Assembly: GCA_047514575.1 (NCBI GenBank)
Contig: JAKZYH010000502.1
Location: 1 to 7,400, forward strand
Direction: 5' to 3'
Length of the DNA: 7,400 nucleotides
From: CAUZIZ01 sp047514575
Lineage (GTDB): Bacteria > Acidobacteriota > UBA6911 > RPQK01 > JAJDTT01
In this document: one piece after another, positions 1 to 6,695 of the stretch
How positions within the stretch are numbered: position 1 is the stretch's first letter
Layout of the letters: each line of letters starts with the position of its first letter
Notes under the pieces: generated by a model
Database searches by the model: none
What the model was told of the DNA's origin: nothing
What the model saw: only the letters and a program-made list of their open reading frames with translations
Position numbers and translations under genes: made by a program

Positions 1-814
1 GGCGGGAGGCGGCGAAACTAGGACGTCGAATGTAGGCCAGCAGGCGCTCCAGAGCCGGGCGATCCTCGGGAGGGATGGGTCGAGAGCAGTAGACCCCAAA
101 TCCGGAGGGAGACCAGGAGCGCAACCTCTCGGCAAACTCACGGCTCAGTCGGTGCTGGGCCACCATCATCTCCAAGACCCGGTGTTGGAACAGGCGGCTG
201 AGTAAAGAGGAGTCGAAGCCGCCGATCGAGACCCCACTCCCGTGCCGATTCCAGGCCGTGTCGCTGACGAGACCATGGAGGTGAGCGGGAGGTCGCAAGT
301 GCTCGCCCCAGGTCTGGATGGTGAGGATAGCCCCTGCAGCAGAGCCGGGCCCCAAGCGGCTTTGGACGTAATCCCGAAGACTGGTCCAAGCGCAGCGGCA
401 GAGCTCTCCCAAGAGCTTTCGGTCTTTGTAGAAGGCCGGACGCAGGACCCTCGAAATCGTCCACACCAGCAGCCGGTGGTCCACTTCCTCCAGCACCTCC
501 TCGAGCGCCTGTTCGAGGAAAGCGGCCGCCTGCTTGGCTTGGCAACTCGGACAAAAACAGCGCGTTTTGCAGGAGAACGCTAACACCGCCTGGTGCGGAC
601 ATTGCGCACACTTGAGGCGGGCAAAACCGTGGCGCAAGAGGCCGCACTCCAAGAAGCGCTGAACGGTCTTCTCCACCACCGAGCGCAAAGGTCCATACTC
701 GGGGGGGGCATAGAAATATGGGTAACTCTCCTTGAACTCGTCCCAATAGTCCTCGAGACACTGGAAAAAAGGGGTGCTCTCAGGATCGCGGGGCCGGTAG
801 CTGCCGAGGGACAT
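1..814 (-). CDS. IS91-family Y2/HUH transposase, 3' end beyond the window edge
   Basis: Rolling-circle-type transposase of an IS91-like element. Read on the minus strand from ATG 814-812, the frame is open for 271 codons and leaves the window at base 1. Seen: an N-terminal zinc-binding domain with C69-x2-C72 (KCAQC) and C82-x3-C86-x-C88-x2-C91 (SCKTRCFCPSC), as in the Zn_Tnp_IS91 family; then an HUH-type metal-binding motif AHLHGLVSD with H178 and H180; then ALERLLAYIRRPSFAASR, which resembles the segment before the catalytic tyrosine region of Y2_Tnp proteins. The catalytic tyrosines should lie past the edge; the family usually has roughly 350-400 residues, so about a quarter is missing. The start is fixed by an in-frame TAG two codons upstream (820-818); no strong ribosome binding site is visible. 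Element ends were not located. Family assignment is confident; whether it is active is unknown. Confidence 0.92.
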   Translation of the reverse strand, partial: MSLGSYRPRDPESTPFFQCLEDYWDEFKESYPYFYAPPEYGPLRSVVEKTVQRFLECGLLRHGFARLKCAQCPHQAVLAFSCKTRCFCPSCQAKQAAAFLEQALEEVLEEVDHRLLVWTISRVLRPAFYKDRKLLGELCRCAWTSLRDYVQSRLGPGSAAGAILTIQTWGEHLRPPAHLHGLVSDTAWNRHGSGVSIGGFDSSLLSRLFQHRVLEMMVAQHRLSREFAERLRSWSPSGFGVYCSRPIPPEDRPALERLLAYIRRPSFAASR

Positions 815-929
815 CAACTACCAGAAACGCTGGCGGGGCCAAAGCTACGAGGTCAGTTCGGTCTCGACGGGTTCGGAGCCCAGCGAAGAATCTCCCGGAG
901 CTGGAGGCATCGGACTGTCGCTTCCTGGC

Positions 930-1122
930 TCAGGAGAGAGTGGCTCCGGTCATCTGACATCCCTCCAAGGCCTCCTGATTGTCCATTCATGGAGGTCGAC
1001 AGGAATCTCGGGGCGACGTCGCACTGCAGTGGTGCGTCCTCAGTTTTGTAGACCACACCCATTCCCCCAGCACCCAACTCCTGCAGGATCATCCTGTAGT
1101 GGGAAATCGTCTGGCCGATCCT
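930..1122 (-). pseudogene. Decayed 5' fragment of a serine/threonine protein kinase gene
   Basis: Relic of a Hanks-type (PknB-like) kinase N-terminus. From 1122 the minus strand reads xIGQTISHYR followed by the glycine-rich loop LGAGGMGVVYK (codons 16-26) and TED. Three lesions are visible. The codon where ATG is expected is AGG (1122-1120), although AAGGAG sits 7 nt upstream. The VALKFL-type motif carrying the ATP-binding lysine reads VAPRFL (codons 36-41). The homology then changes frame: after about codon 45 it continues one frame over as MDNQEALE from 986, matching the usual 'QALERFQREAR' region loosely, and stops at TGA 932-930. The original frame runs on without homology to a stop at 853-855. 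The rest of the kinase domain is absent; the transposase frame starts 115 nt further on. The kinase relic is confident; the exact limits are approximate. Confidence 0.78.
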
Positions 1123-1285
1123 AAGAATACTCCTTGAGGTCGACCGTCTTGGGACTCAAGTTAATATGTATGCTGAAGCCGAGGGAGCCGATTGGCGATT
1201 TCACGCAACTACCGTGAGAAACCTTCCCAGCGAATCGGTAATCCGTCCTACGACCCACCTACTCGGACATGTCGGACTGGTCCAA
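1123..1285. other. Short intergenic region between the glycosidase-like gene and the kinase relic
   Basis: No gene is seen. The only structure is an imperfect hairpin at 1199-1219 (TTTCACG and CGTGAGA, one G-U pair, 7-nt loop). It lies 67 nt past the TAG of the glycosidase-like gene but has no T-run on either strand, so I do not call it an intrinsic terminator. An in-frame TGA upstream of the kinase relic limits that frame. Confidence 0.4.
1130..1135 (-). promoter_or_regulatory. Orphan ribosome binding site of the kinase relic
   Basis: AAGGAG on the minus strand, 7 nt before the AGG codon (1122-1120) that takes the place of the expected ATG directly before IGQTISHYR. The ideal spacing supports the view that an ATG here was lost by one T-to-G change rather than the gene having another start. 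Confidence 0.5.
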
Positions 1286-3487
1286 CTATCCGTTCTCCAT
1301 GAACACAACGGCTGACAAGGCCGGCACCGTGGCCTTCCCGTCAGCAGGCCGAGACTCGGGCACCTCGGGCGTCGCGGAAACCAAAGCTGCCGCGTCGGGC
1401 AGCGTGCAGACGATGTCCACATCCTCGTCCGCTGCCGGATTGATCACGACCACCGCTCGTCGGCCGGAATCGCGGTCAACAAACACCGAGTAGTGTCCGT
1501 ACGCTTTGCCATCGGCCGTGACCCTCGCCCCCACGGTGTGGCGAAACTCCGCCCTCCATAACCAATCCGCGTAACGGCGACGGAGCGCGTCGACGCGCTT
1601 TCCATACTCCAGGGTGAGCGGGAACTCCTGCAGTCGTCCCTTATAGTTTCTGGGCTCGTAACTCAGGATGTACCGGTACATCAGCGCTTGGTTGATCTGG
1701 TGACGATCGTCGTAACCGAACACGCCGATCATCATCTGGGTGTCGGGAGAAATATACCGGTGCAGCGGCACGTGATCGCGCCCAATGCGCACATAACTCA
1801 GTCCGTATTGAGTCAACTGCTGGTCGTACGAACCTTCCCCCGCCAGCAGAAAACCCGGTTTTTGTTAGCGTATAATGCGATGAAACAGCTTTGCCAGGGG
1901 AATGTCTCCCGAGAAGGTGTGCGCCGGCTGCCGGTGCTCGTGTGTTCCAGAGAAACAATAACGGCCATACCCGTGGTGCTGATTCTCGTCATACAGCACC
2001 CCGCTTGCCCCCAGCGCGATTGATTTCTCGAACTCCCGCGCTGCAAGCTCTCGCCAGGCAGGACTGGCTGCGCACATCGGAATCAATCGGCGGCTGTTGA
2101 TGTAGGCGAACTGTGCTGCGGTTTGATAGCGGTATCCACGATGAACGTAGTAGTGCCCGAAGGGATCCTTGATGGCGTGATCGATCAGTTCTCGGCGAAA
2201 CCAGTCCGTCGACCGCTCTGCCCAGGTGAACTTGTTAAACATCACCATCTTGACGCCCAGCTTCTGGATCTCGCGAATCGCCCAGGCCAGATCCTCGCGC
2301 GTGCCCAGCCGCGGTTCGACGTCGTGGGACGGATTGCCACGATCCTGTCCGCCGACGGTCCATCCGGTCAGCTGAATTGCCTCTACACCGTGCTCGGCGC
2401 AATCTCGACCGTATTGAACAAGGTCCCGGTACTTGACCCGCAACTCGTCCTCGGGCGAATTGATGTGCAGTTGTTGCCAGGCATGTACTTGCCGCGCCCA
2501 TTCAGGCAACGGCGGTGCCTGGTACCACTCTTTCCTCCAGTCCTTGTAGAAATCGACACCGGCGTGCCATGATCCCGTGTAGGGCCGAACCACAACAGGA
2601 GCCAACGACGCCTCCTCCCCCGCAGCAACGTAGGTGAAGCGCACCGCCGCCAGTTCCCGGTGTACCGGTTGTCCCCCGATTTCCTCCGTGTCAGGAGCCG
2701 CCCCCAGGAACAGGAAGTCCGTTCTGGCGTGACCCGGCTTCAGTCCCAGCGTAAAGGTGAGCATTCGCTCGAGACTGGTAGTGTGATACCCCATGTACAG
2801 GCCTTGTTTTCCCGCCGCATCGATCAGGACGAACGGCGACCGCGGCGCATCGACAAGTTGGAGAGGATGATCCGTCCCCCAGTATCCGACATCCGACTTG
2901 AACACCGGATAGACGGGGTTCTTGGCCATCATCATGTAGTACAAGTGCAGCGTCTCCATCCGCTCGGCGTCAGCGGGACGGCGGATTTCGCCCAGGTAGG
3001 GCCAGCTGACTGTTTCCACGACATGCTCGCTGTGGTTGGCCAGCTGTGCGCTAAACGCCAGTCCTTTCTGGGTCAACCGCACGGTGGCAGCAAAGCGGAT
3101 CTCCATCTCGCCGGCATGTTCGCTGAGCAGCCTGTCCCAGGTGAAAGTGATTTTATTCCTGGTTGCGTCGTGCGCGACTTCAGGAGGCGGCTGCCTTTCA
3201 CCCAGCACCGGATTGTTCCGCCGGTCCGGCACCGGAACCAGGAGACGAAAGCTGCGGCCAAGCTGCGCGCGACGATGGATTTCCCAATTCGTCCGCTTGG
3301 CAACCAGCCGGACCAGGGCGCCGGTGTCCCGGCTGAACTCGGCTCTCAGCTCGTCATTTTCCAGCACCAGTGGCCGAGGGCTACCGGACGAGGTAGTGGA
3401 TGTTGGTTCGTTTCCGTATGTGACGGAGAGCGGCACGGCCGCCGTGAAGAAAAGGAACGCAGTGAATAGAATCGGGGTGCAGATCAT
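1286..3487 (-). pseudogene. Exported DUF6259/TIM-barrel glycosidase-like protein, interrupted by an in-frame TAA
   Basis: One continuous reading frame of 734 codons (ATG 3487-3485, TAG 1288-1286) with a single internal stop, TAA at codon 541 (1867-1865). Codons on both sides are in the same frame, so this is a nonsense change, not a frameshift. Residues 1-25 look like a signal peptide (hydrophobic ILFTAFLFFTAAVPL), so the protein is probably exported. About residues 40-300 look like a beta-sandwich; from 306 (GSWHAGVDFYKDWRKEWY) a TIM-barrel domain of the DUF6259/GH36-like type begins, with GVLYDEN (D500, E501) and, beyond the stop, LAGEG (E551) as candidate catalytic positions. The C-terminal part (VVVINPA, VVFMENG end) looks like a beta domain. 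GAGGG (3501-3497) is a fair ribosome binding site. If unread, the product is 540 residues and loses the second half of the barrel. The substrate cannot be told. The family call is from pattern memory. Confidence 0.75.
1865..1867 (-). other. In-frame TAA stop inside the glycosidase-like gene
   Basis: The minus strand reads CGC TAA CAA AAA CCG GGT TTT, that is IIR-stop-QKPGF. The flanking sequence continues the family pattern directly (FHRIIR, then KPGFLLAGEG), so no residues other than the stop codon appear lost. One base change from CAA, AAA or GAA would create it. A sequencing error or translational readthrough cannot be excluded. Confidence 0.9.
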
Positions 3488-3541
3488 GATTTATTACCCT
3501 CAATCAGGCGGTCCCGGACGATCCCGGGCGCACCGGCACGC

Positions 3542-4495
3542 TCATTCTCTGCCCAATGCTAGACGCATGCCGGTGATGTGCTCGGGGCCGGTTCCGCAGC
3601 AGCCGCCGATGGCCTGGGCACCCATGTCTCTCCAACGGACGGCAAACTCGCCAAGTACGGCTGGAGTGAACTGCTCCGCGCGACTCAGGAGCGTTCCCGG
3701 GAATCCGGTGTAGCCGATATTTGGATACCCGCCTATGGGCCCGTCGAATGCCTTGCGCAGAGCCGGCAATCCCGCTGATATGCCTTTGGGAGCCGAACAC
3801 ATCAGCAGAATCGCGGCCACGTCGTGGCCTTCGAGCGCCGCAACCAGCGACTCAATGGAGTCCCCGTTGCGGAGGGTTCCGTTTTCGGGCTGGATGTTTC
3901 GGACCCCCAGAAAGACGGGCAGTCCCGTGCTTGCACAAGCGTCCACTGCAACCACGCAGTCGTCGATATAGCCGAAGTACTCCGGCAGGATGAGGTCGAC
4001 TCCGCAGTCGGCGAGCGTACGGGCCTCCTCGGCAAGGGATTCAAACAGGGCCTCTTCCCCCATGAGCTCCACATCGGAGGCGTCTCTGCCCGCCTGCCGC
4101 ATCATCGTCGGTGGCGCCAGACCTCCGGCGACCCAGGCCTCGGGATTGCCGGCGTCACGAGCCTGGAGAGCCAGCCTGGCCGCCGCCCGAGCGTACTCCT
4201 CCCAGCGGTCACCCAGACCCACGGGCTCGAGTCGAATCCGGTTGGTCCAGAAGCTGTTGCTGATGATCAGCTCGGCCCCTGCTCCCAGGTAGTCGGCGTG
4301 GACCTGCTGGACGACTTCCGGGGTCTCCAGATTGGCCGTGGCCGCCCAGGGATACAGTCCCTGGATGTTGCCCTTCTCGTCCACCATCGCCAGCTGGGTA
4401 TCGACCCCGCGACGCTGCAGCTCAGAGCCCGTGCCGCCATCCATCAGAAGCACCCTGCCGGATGCTAGGCGGTCCATGATTCCCTGCGAAGGCAT
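3542..4495 (-). CDS. Homocysteine S-methyltransferase family protein (betaine-homocysteine methyltransferase-like)
   Basis: Zinc-dependent TIM-barrel methyltransferase that moves a methyl group from a donor such as betaine or S-methylmethionine to a thiol, usually homocysteine; cytosolic. Seen (numbering from ATG 4495): DGGTG at 19-23, the usual N-terminal signature; NSF at 80-82; LPEYF around 172; the zinc ligands as C233 (LLMCSAP) and the C299-C300 pair in GGCCGTGPEHI near the C-terminus. The family often has GxNC at the first ligand; here it is LMC. The length of 317 residues fits a complete stand-alone enzyme. Two ATGs compete: 4501 and 4495. AGGAGG (4509-4504) lies only 2 nt from the first but 8 nt from the second, so the second is preferred. 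It follows the FAD oxidoreductase gene by about 108 nt and precedes the glycosidase-like gene by 54 nt. The donor substrate is not determined; a betaine is suggested only by the neighbour. Confidence 0.9.
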   Translation of the reverse strand: MPSQGIMDRLASGRVLLMDGGTGSELQRRGVDTQLAMVDEKGNIQGLYPWAATANLETPEVVQQVHADYLGAGAELIISNSFWTNRIRLEPVGLGDRWEEYARAAARLALQARDAGNPEAWVAGGLAPPTMMRQAGRDASDVELMGEEALFESLAEEARTLADCGVDLILPEYFGYIDDCVVAVDACASTGLPVFLGVRNIQPENGTLRNGDSIESLVAALEGHDVAAILLMCSAPKGISAGLPALRKAFDGPIGGYPNIGYTGFPGTLLSRAEQFTPAVLGEFAVRWRDMGAQAIGGCCGTGPEHITGMRLALGRE

Positions 4496-4503
4496 TGTCA
4501 TCT

Positions 4504-4509
4504 CCTCCT
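4504..4509 (-). promoter_or_regulatory. Ribosome binding site deciding the methyltransferase start
   Basis: AGGAGG within GAGGAGGAG on the minus strand. It is 8 nt from ATG 4495-4493 and only 2 nt from ATG 4501-4499, which favours the inner start and removes two residues from the longer reading. Confidence 0.6.
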
Positions 4510-4581
4510 CTATTCCCTCTTCTCTTCATCCAGCTCCCAGTCGGTGCGATCCGTGGGCGCAACAATCGTCCTGCGATTTAC

Positions 4582-4602
4582 GCGACATTACATTACTGTC
4601 GC
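4582..4602. repeat. Hairpin just after the oxidoreductase stop
   Basis: GCGACA (4582-4587) and TGTCGC (4597-4602) form a perfect 6-bp stem with a 9-nt loop, beginning 2 nt after the TAG (4606-4604) of the oxidoreductase gene. No T-run follows, so a Rho-independent terminator is not supported. It might stabilise the 3' end of the message or be chance. Confidence 0.35.
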
Positions 4603-4603
4603 C

Positions 4604-5806
4604 CTAGTGTCGCCGAATAGGCATGTTCAACTGTCCCTCGGTGATCCTCGTGGCCAGGTAGGCGTCCACCTTCGTGGGATCGAATCGACTGGGTGAGAAC
4701 GCGGACACGTCCAGAGACGTGCAGCCATTGGCCACGAACTCGGCCAGAAGCAAACCCGCAGCCGGGTTGTAGGCGAACCCGCTTCCCTGAAAGGCCAGAC
4801 CCACGTAGAGTCCGGGCAGTTCCTCCAGTGGTCCTAGAAGTGGCTCCTCGTCCATGGGGATGGTGAGCAGGCCGACACTCTCAGTCTCCCACGACAGGCG
4901 ATCGAGGGCCGGGACGAACGGAGCAAACTTGTGCCTGAGGCGATTCCTGATACCTGGCGAGGCGGAGAGCCCGGCCATCTGGAAGTCAAGGGATTCGACC
5001 TGATGTTCCATCCGGTCGGTGGATGTGATTCCCAGCAGCAGCCGTCCTCCCCAAGCAGGTCGGACGTAACCATCCAGGGGGTGTGCGTTGACCACTGGAA
5101 AAACCAGGGGGGAAGGCAAGGGCTGGGTCATATAGCGCTGGTGGACGAAGCTCTTGACCGGAAGCACCAGTCCCAGGTCGCGGATGAGGGGCTGGGCCCA
5201 GGAATCGACAGCGCCGATGACGGCATCCCCACCGACCCTTCCGCCTGCCGTGGAGACCCCGGTGGCGCGTCCCCCTTTCGTCGTGATTCCCGTTACCACC
5301 TCCTGCTCCCGAATCTCCACACCCAACTCGCGGACCTTCGCCTCGAGGGCGGGGACATATTCGTGAGGCTCGCTGTAGCCGCCCTTGGGGTCGAATAGTC
5401 CGATGGCCTCGGGATGTGGGTTCAGCATGGGCCAACGCCGTCTCATCACCTCCGAATCGAGTACCTCGAAAGGGGTTTCCAACTCCCGATACAGTGGCAG
5501 GAAGGCTTCCCGCTCGGTCCAGGCCTGGGGTTCGAACAGGTTGATGCAGCCCACGTCGTGGAACTCGTATCCCTGGAGCTCATCTGACAGTTGACGGAAG
5601 AGCTCGAGACAGAGCTGGCGGACCCGAATCGCCGTTCGCGTCAACAGCAGACTGGTGATGATTCCCGCCGAACGGCTGCTGGACCCATCTCCGACGGCAC
5701 CCTTCTCCATCAGTGTGACCCGACCGAATCCCTTTCGAGCCAGATGGTAGGCGGTACTGAGTCCCAGGACGCCTCCACCTATGATGATGGCTCTTGCTGA
5801 CTTCAT
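4604..5806 (-). CDS. FAD-dependent oxidoreductase of the DAO / sarcosine oxidase-dimethylglycine dehydrogenase type
   Basis: Flavoenzyme likely to oxidise a secondary or tertiary amine, such as an N-methylated amino acid. Seen (400 residues from ATG 5806): the Rossmann motif IIIGGGVLGLSTAYHLA with GxGxxG at G10-G12-G15, E34 in LMEKG for the FAD ribose, GSSSRSAG (41-48) as in the DAO superfamily, and a C-terminal FQGSGFAYNPAAG (339-351) that closes the FAD site. The His and Cys used for covalent flavin in dimethylglycine dehydrogenase and monomeric sarcosine oxidase are not seen at the matching places, so FAD is probably non-covalent. Length fits a single-domain sarcosine oxidase beta-like or glycine oxidase-like protein, without the folate-binding tail of the long dehydrogenases. 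A TTG at 5938 would add 44 basic residues unlike the family, so I reject it; the ATG at 5806 has only a weak ribosome binding site. The methyltransferase gene follows. The exact substrate is open. Confidence 0.9.
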   Translation of the reverse strand: MKSARAIIIGGGVLGLSTAYHLARKGFGRVTLMEKGAVGDGSSSRSAGIITSLLLTRTAIRVRQLCLELFRQLSDELQGYEFHDVGCINLFEPQAWTEREAFLPLYRELETPFEVLDSEVMRRRWPMLNPHPEAIGLFDPKGGYSEPHEYVPALEAKVRELGVEIREQEVVTGITTKGGRATGVSTAGGRVGGDAVIGAVDSWAQPLIRDLGLVLPVKSFVHQRYMTQPLPSPLVFPVVNAHPLDGYVRPAWGGRLLLGITSTDRMEHQVESLDFQMAGLSASPGIRNRLRHKFAPFVPALDRLSWETESVGLLTIPMDEEPLLGPLEELPGLYVGLAFQGSGFAYNPAAGLLLAEFVANGCTSLDVSAFSPSRFDPTKVDAYLATRITEGQLNMPIRRH

Positions 5807-5883
5807 TCTGTTGATCCAAGATTTTGCTTTATTGCCCTGGTCCTTCCTCGAGAGACGCCAATCGATCTCCCAATCCACCCCAT
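5803..5883 (-). CDS. Possible 26-residue leader ORF coupled to the oxidoreductase
   Basis: ATG 5883-5881, preceded by an AGGAGAGGGG stretch (5899-5890), opens a 26-codon frame beginning MGWIGRSIGV and ending KQNLGSTE. Its TGA (5805-5803) overlaps the oxidoreductase ATG (5806-5804) as ATGA, the classic arrangement for translational coupling. It is basic and resembles no family I know. The oxidoreductase start itself has only a weak ribosome binding site, which makes coupling attractive, but a 26-codon frame can arise by chance. A second ATG at 5903 opens a different 24-codon frame. Low confidence. Confidence 0.25.
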   Translation of the reverse strand: MGWIGRSIGVSRGRTRAIKQNLGSTE

Positions 5884-6003
5884 TTGAGTCCCCTCTCCTG
5901 CATTTTCGGTTGTCTCCACCCTCTTTTCCAGGGCTCAATCTAAAAAGAAATTCCTATTGATCTTCTGTGTGTGCACCCAGCCCCGGCACCTGCTTTCCAC
6001 AAG

Positions 6004-6033
6004 CACCCCCACTTCGGAGGGGTACGGGGGGTG
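6004..6033. repeat. GC-rich inverted repeat
   Basis: CACCCCC (6004-6010) and GGGGGTG (6027-6033) can pair over 7 bp around a 16-nt loop. It lies about 200 nt upstream of the oxidoreductase start. No T-run follows on either strand. Role unknown. Confidence 0.35.
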
Positions 6034-6067
6034 TCGGGACAACCGCGACCAAATCGAAACTGTCCCG

Positions 6068-6184
6068 CTATGTCCCGCGAAACATGTCGGGTTTCACAAT
6101 GTCCGAATCCTCCGGACTGGGCCGCTGCTGGTACATTCCCATCTTGTAGCGTCTGGAGGGGTCTGGATCGTCCGGATGCGCCAT
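6068..6184 (-). pseudogene. Short coding-like relic, unidentified
   Basis: A 38-codon frame (ATG 6184-6182, TAG 6070-6068) begins MAHPDDPDPSRRYKMGMYQQ and ends DIVKPDMFRGT. The acidic DPDPSRRYKM run resembles a motif I associate with secreted glycosidase-like proteins in environmental bacteria, so this may be a piece of such a gene. An in-frame TAA lies at 6205-6203, there is no ribosome binding site, and no homology continues past the TAG. It could be chance; it looks more protein-like than the other frames of this region. Confidence 0.25.
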
Positions 6185-6252
6185 TTGCACCGGCACAAGA
6201 GTTTATCCCGCGCTCCCCTATCGTCCCCCTCCGCGACTTAGGGTACCTTTTC

Positions 6253-6268
6253 CCCGCCTGAAGGCGGG
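6253..6268. repeat. Stem-loop CCCGCC-TGAA-GGCGGG
   Basis: Perfect 6-bp GC stem with a 4-nt loop. The form is that of short extragenic palindromes found in many copies in some genomes. No T-run follows on either strand, so I do not call it a terminator. Only one copy is in this window. Confidence 0.4.
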
Positions 6269-6683
6269 CCTCCACCATCCCCGAATAGGACACGTGCGAA
6301 AAGCGACGTGGTGAGTGATATCGACGAGTCTTTGCGAACGAGCCCGTGTAACCTTTTTCCAGCTTTCCTTTATTCGACCGGTAGTGGCAATCAAAGAGAG
6401 TCGCAGCATGTGTGAGTGGTTCCTCAGGCCAGACTCTGCGGATTGCGGAGACGTCCTGTCAGGAGCTGGACATGACGGATAAATCCAAGTGTCCAGTACT
6501 GAATCCTTTTGAAGATTGAAGCGTCGATTCAGAGTCGAGGCACAGTGTTGGGGCGTGGGAACCGATGATCCTTGTAGAAGAATCGGATCCGGCCATTCTC
6601 CGCTGACTGGCCCTCAACCTGACAATACCCTGAAGCGGCGTCCCAGGCTGAAAAGGCGGTTCAGCAGCCTTCTCTGCGCTCCC

Positions 6684-6695
6684 GACGGATCCGTC
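6684..6695. repeat. 12-bp perfect palindrome
   Basis: GACGGATCCGTC is self-complementary. An 8-bp version of its core, CGGATCCG, occurs about 100 nt to the left. It lies downstream of vapC. It may be a protein-binding site or chance. Confidence 0.3.

Noticed and set aside
138..761. 207-codon frame on the minus strand
   Set aside because: It is a shadow of the IS91 transposase, which reads one frame over with its zinc cysteines and HUH motif; the 207-codon product resembles nothing.
1199..1219. Hairpin as terminator of the glycosidase-like gene
   Set aside because: Imperfect stem with no T-run on the transcribed strand.
1286..1816. Separate gene starting at TTG 1816 for the distal part of the glycosidase-like protein
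   Set aside because: No ribosome binding site, starts mid-barrel and is in frame with the upstream part; better seen as the remainder of one interrupted gene.
2660..3469. Long plus-strand frame opposite the glycosidase-like gene
   Set aside because: Antisense shadow of a GC-rich gene; the opposite strand has a signal peptide and domain pattern.
3513..3528. CCCGG/CCGGG hairpin between the methyltransferase and glycosidase-like genes as terminator
   Set aside because: Only 5 bp, with no T-run following on the minus strand.
3824..4468. Long plus-strand frame opposite the methyltransferase gene
   Set aside because: Antisense shadow; the minus strand carries the DGGTG and GGCC motifs.
5807..5938. 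44-residue N-terminal extension of the oxidoreductase from TTG 5938
   Set aside because: No ribosome binding site, very basic and unlike the family; MKSARAIIIGGG at 5806 is the natural start just before the FAD motif.
5940..6293. 117-codon frame on the minus strand
   Set aside because: Low-complexity, Gly/Arg/Cys-rich, no motif; it crosses hairpins and overlaps the more protein-like relic in another frame.
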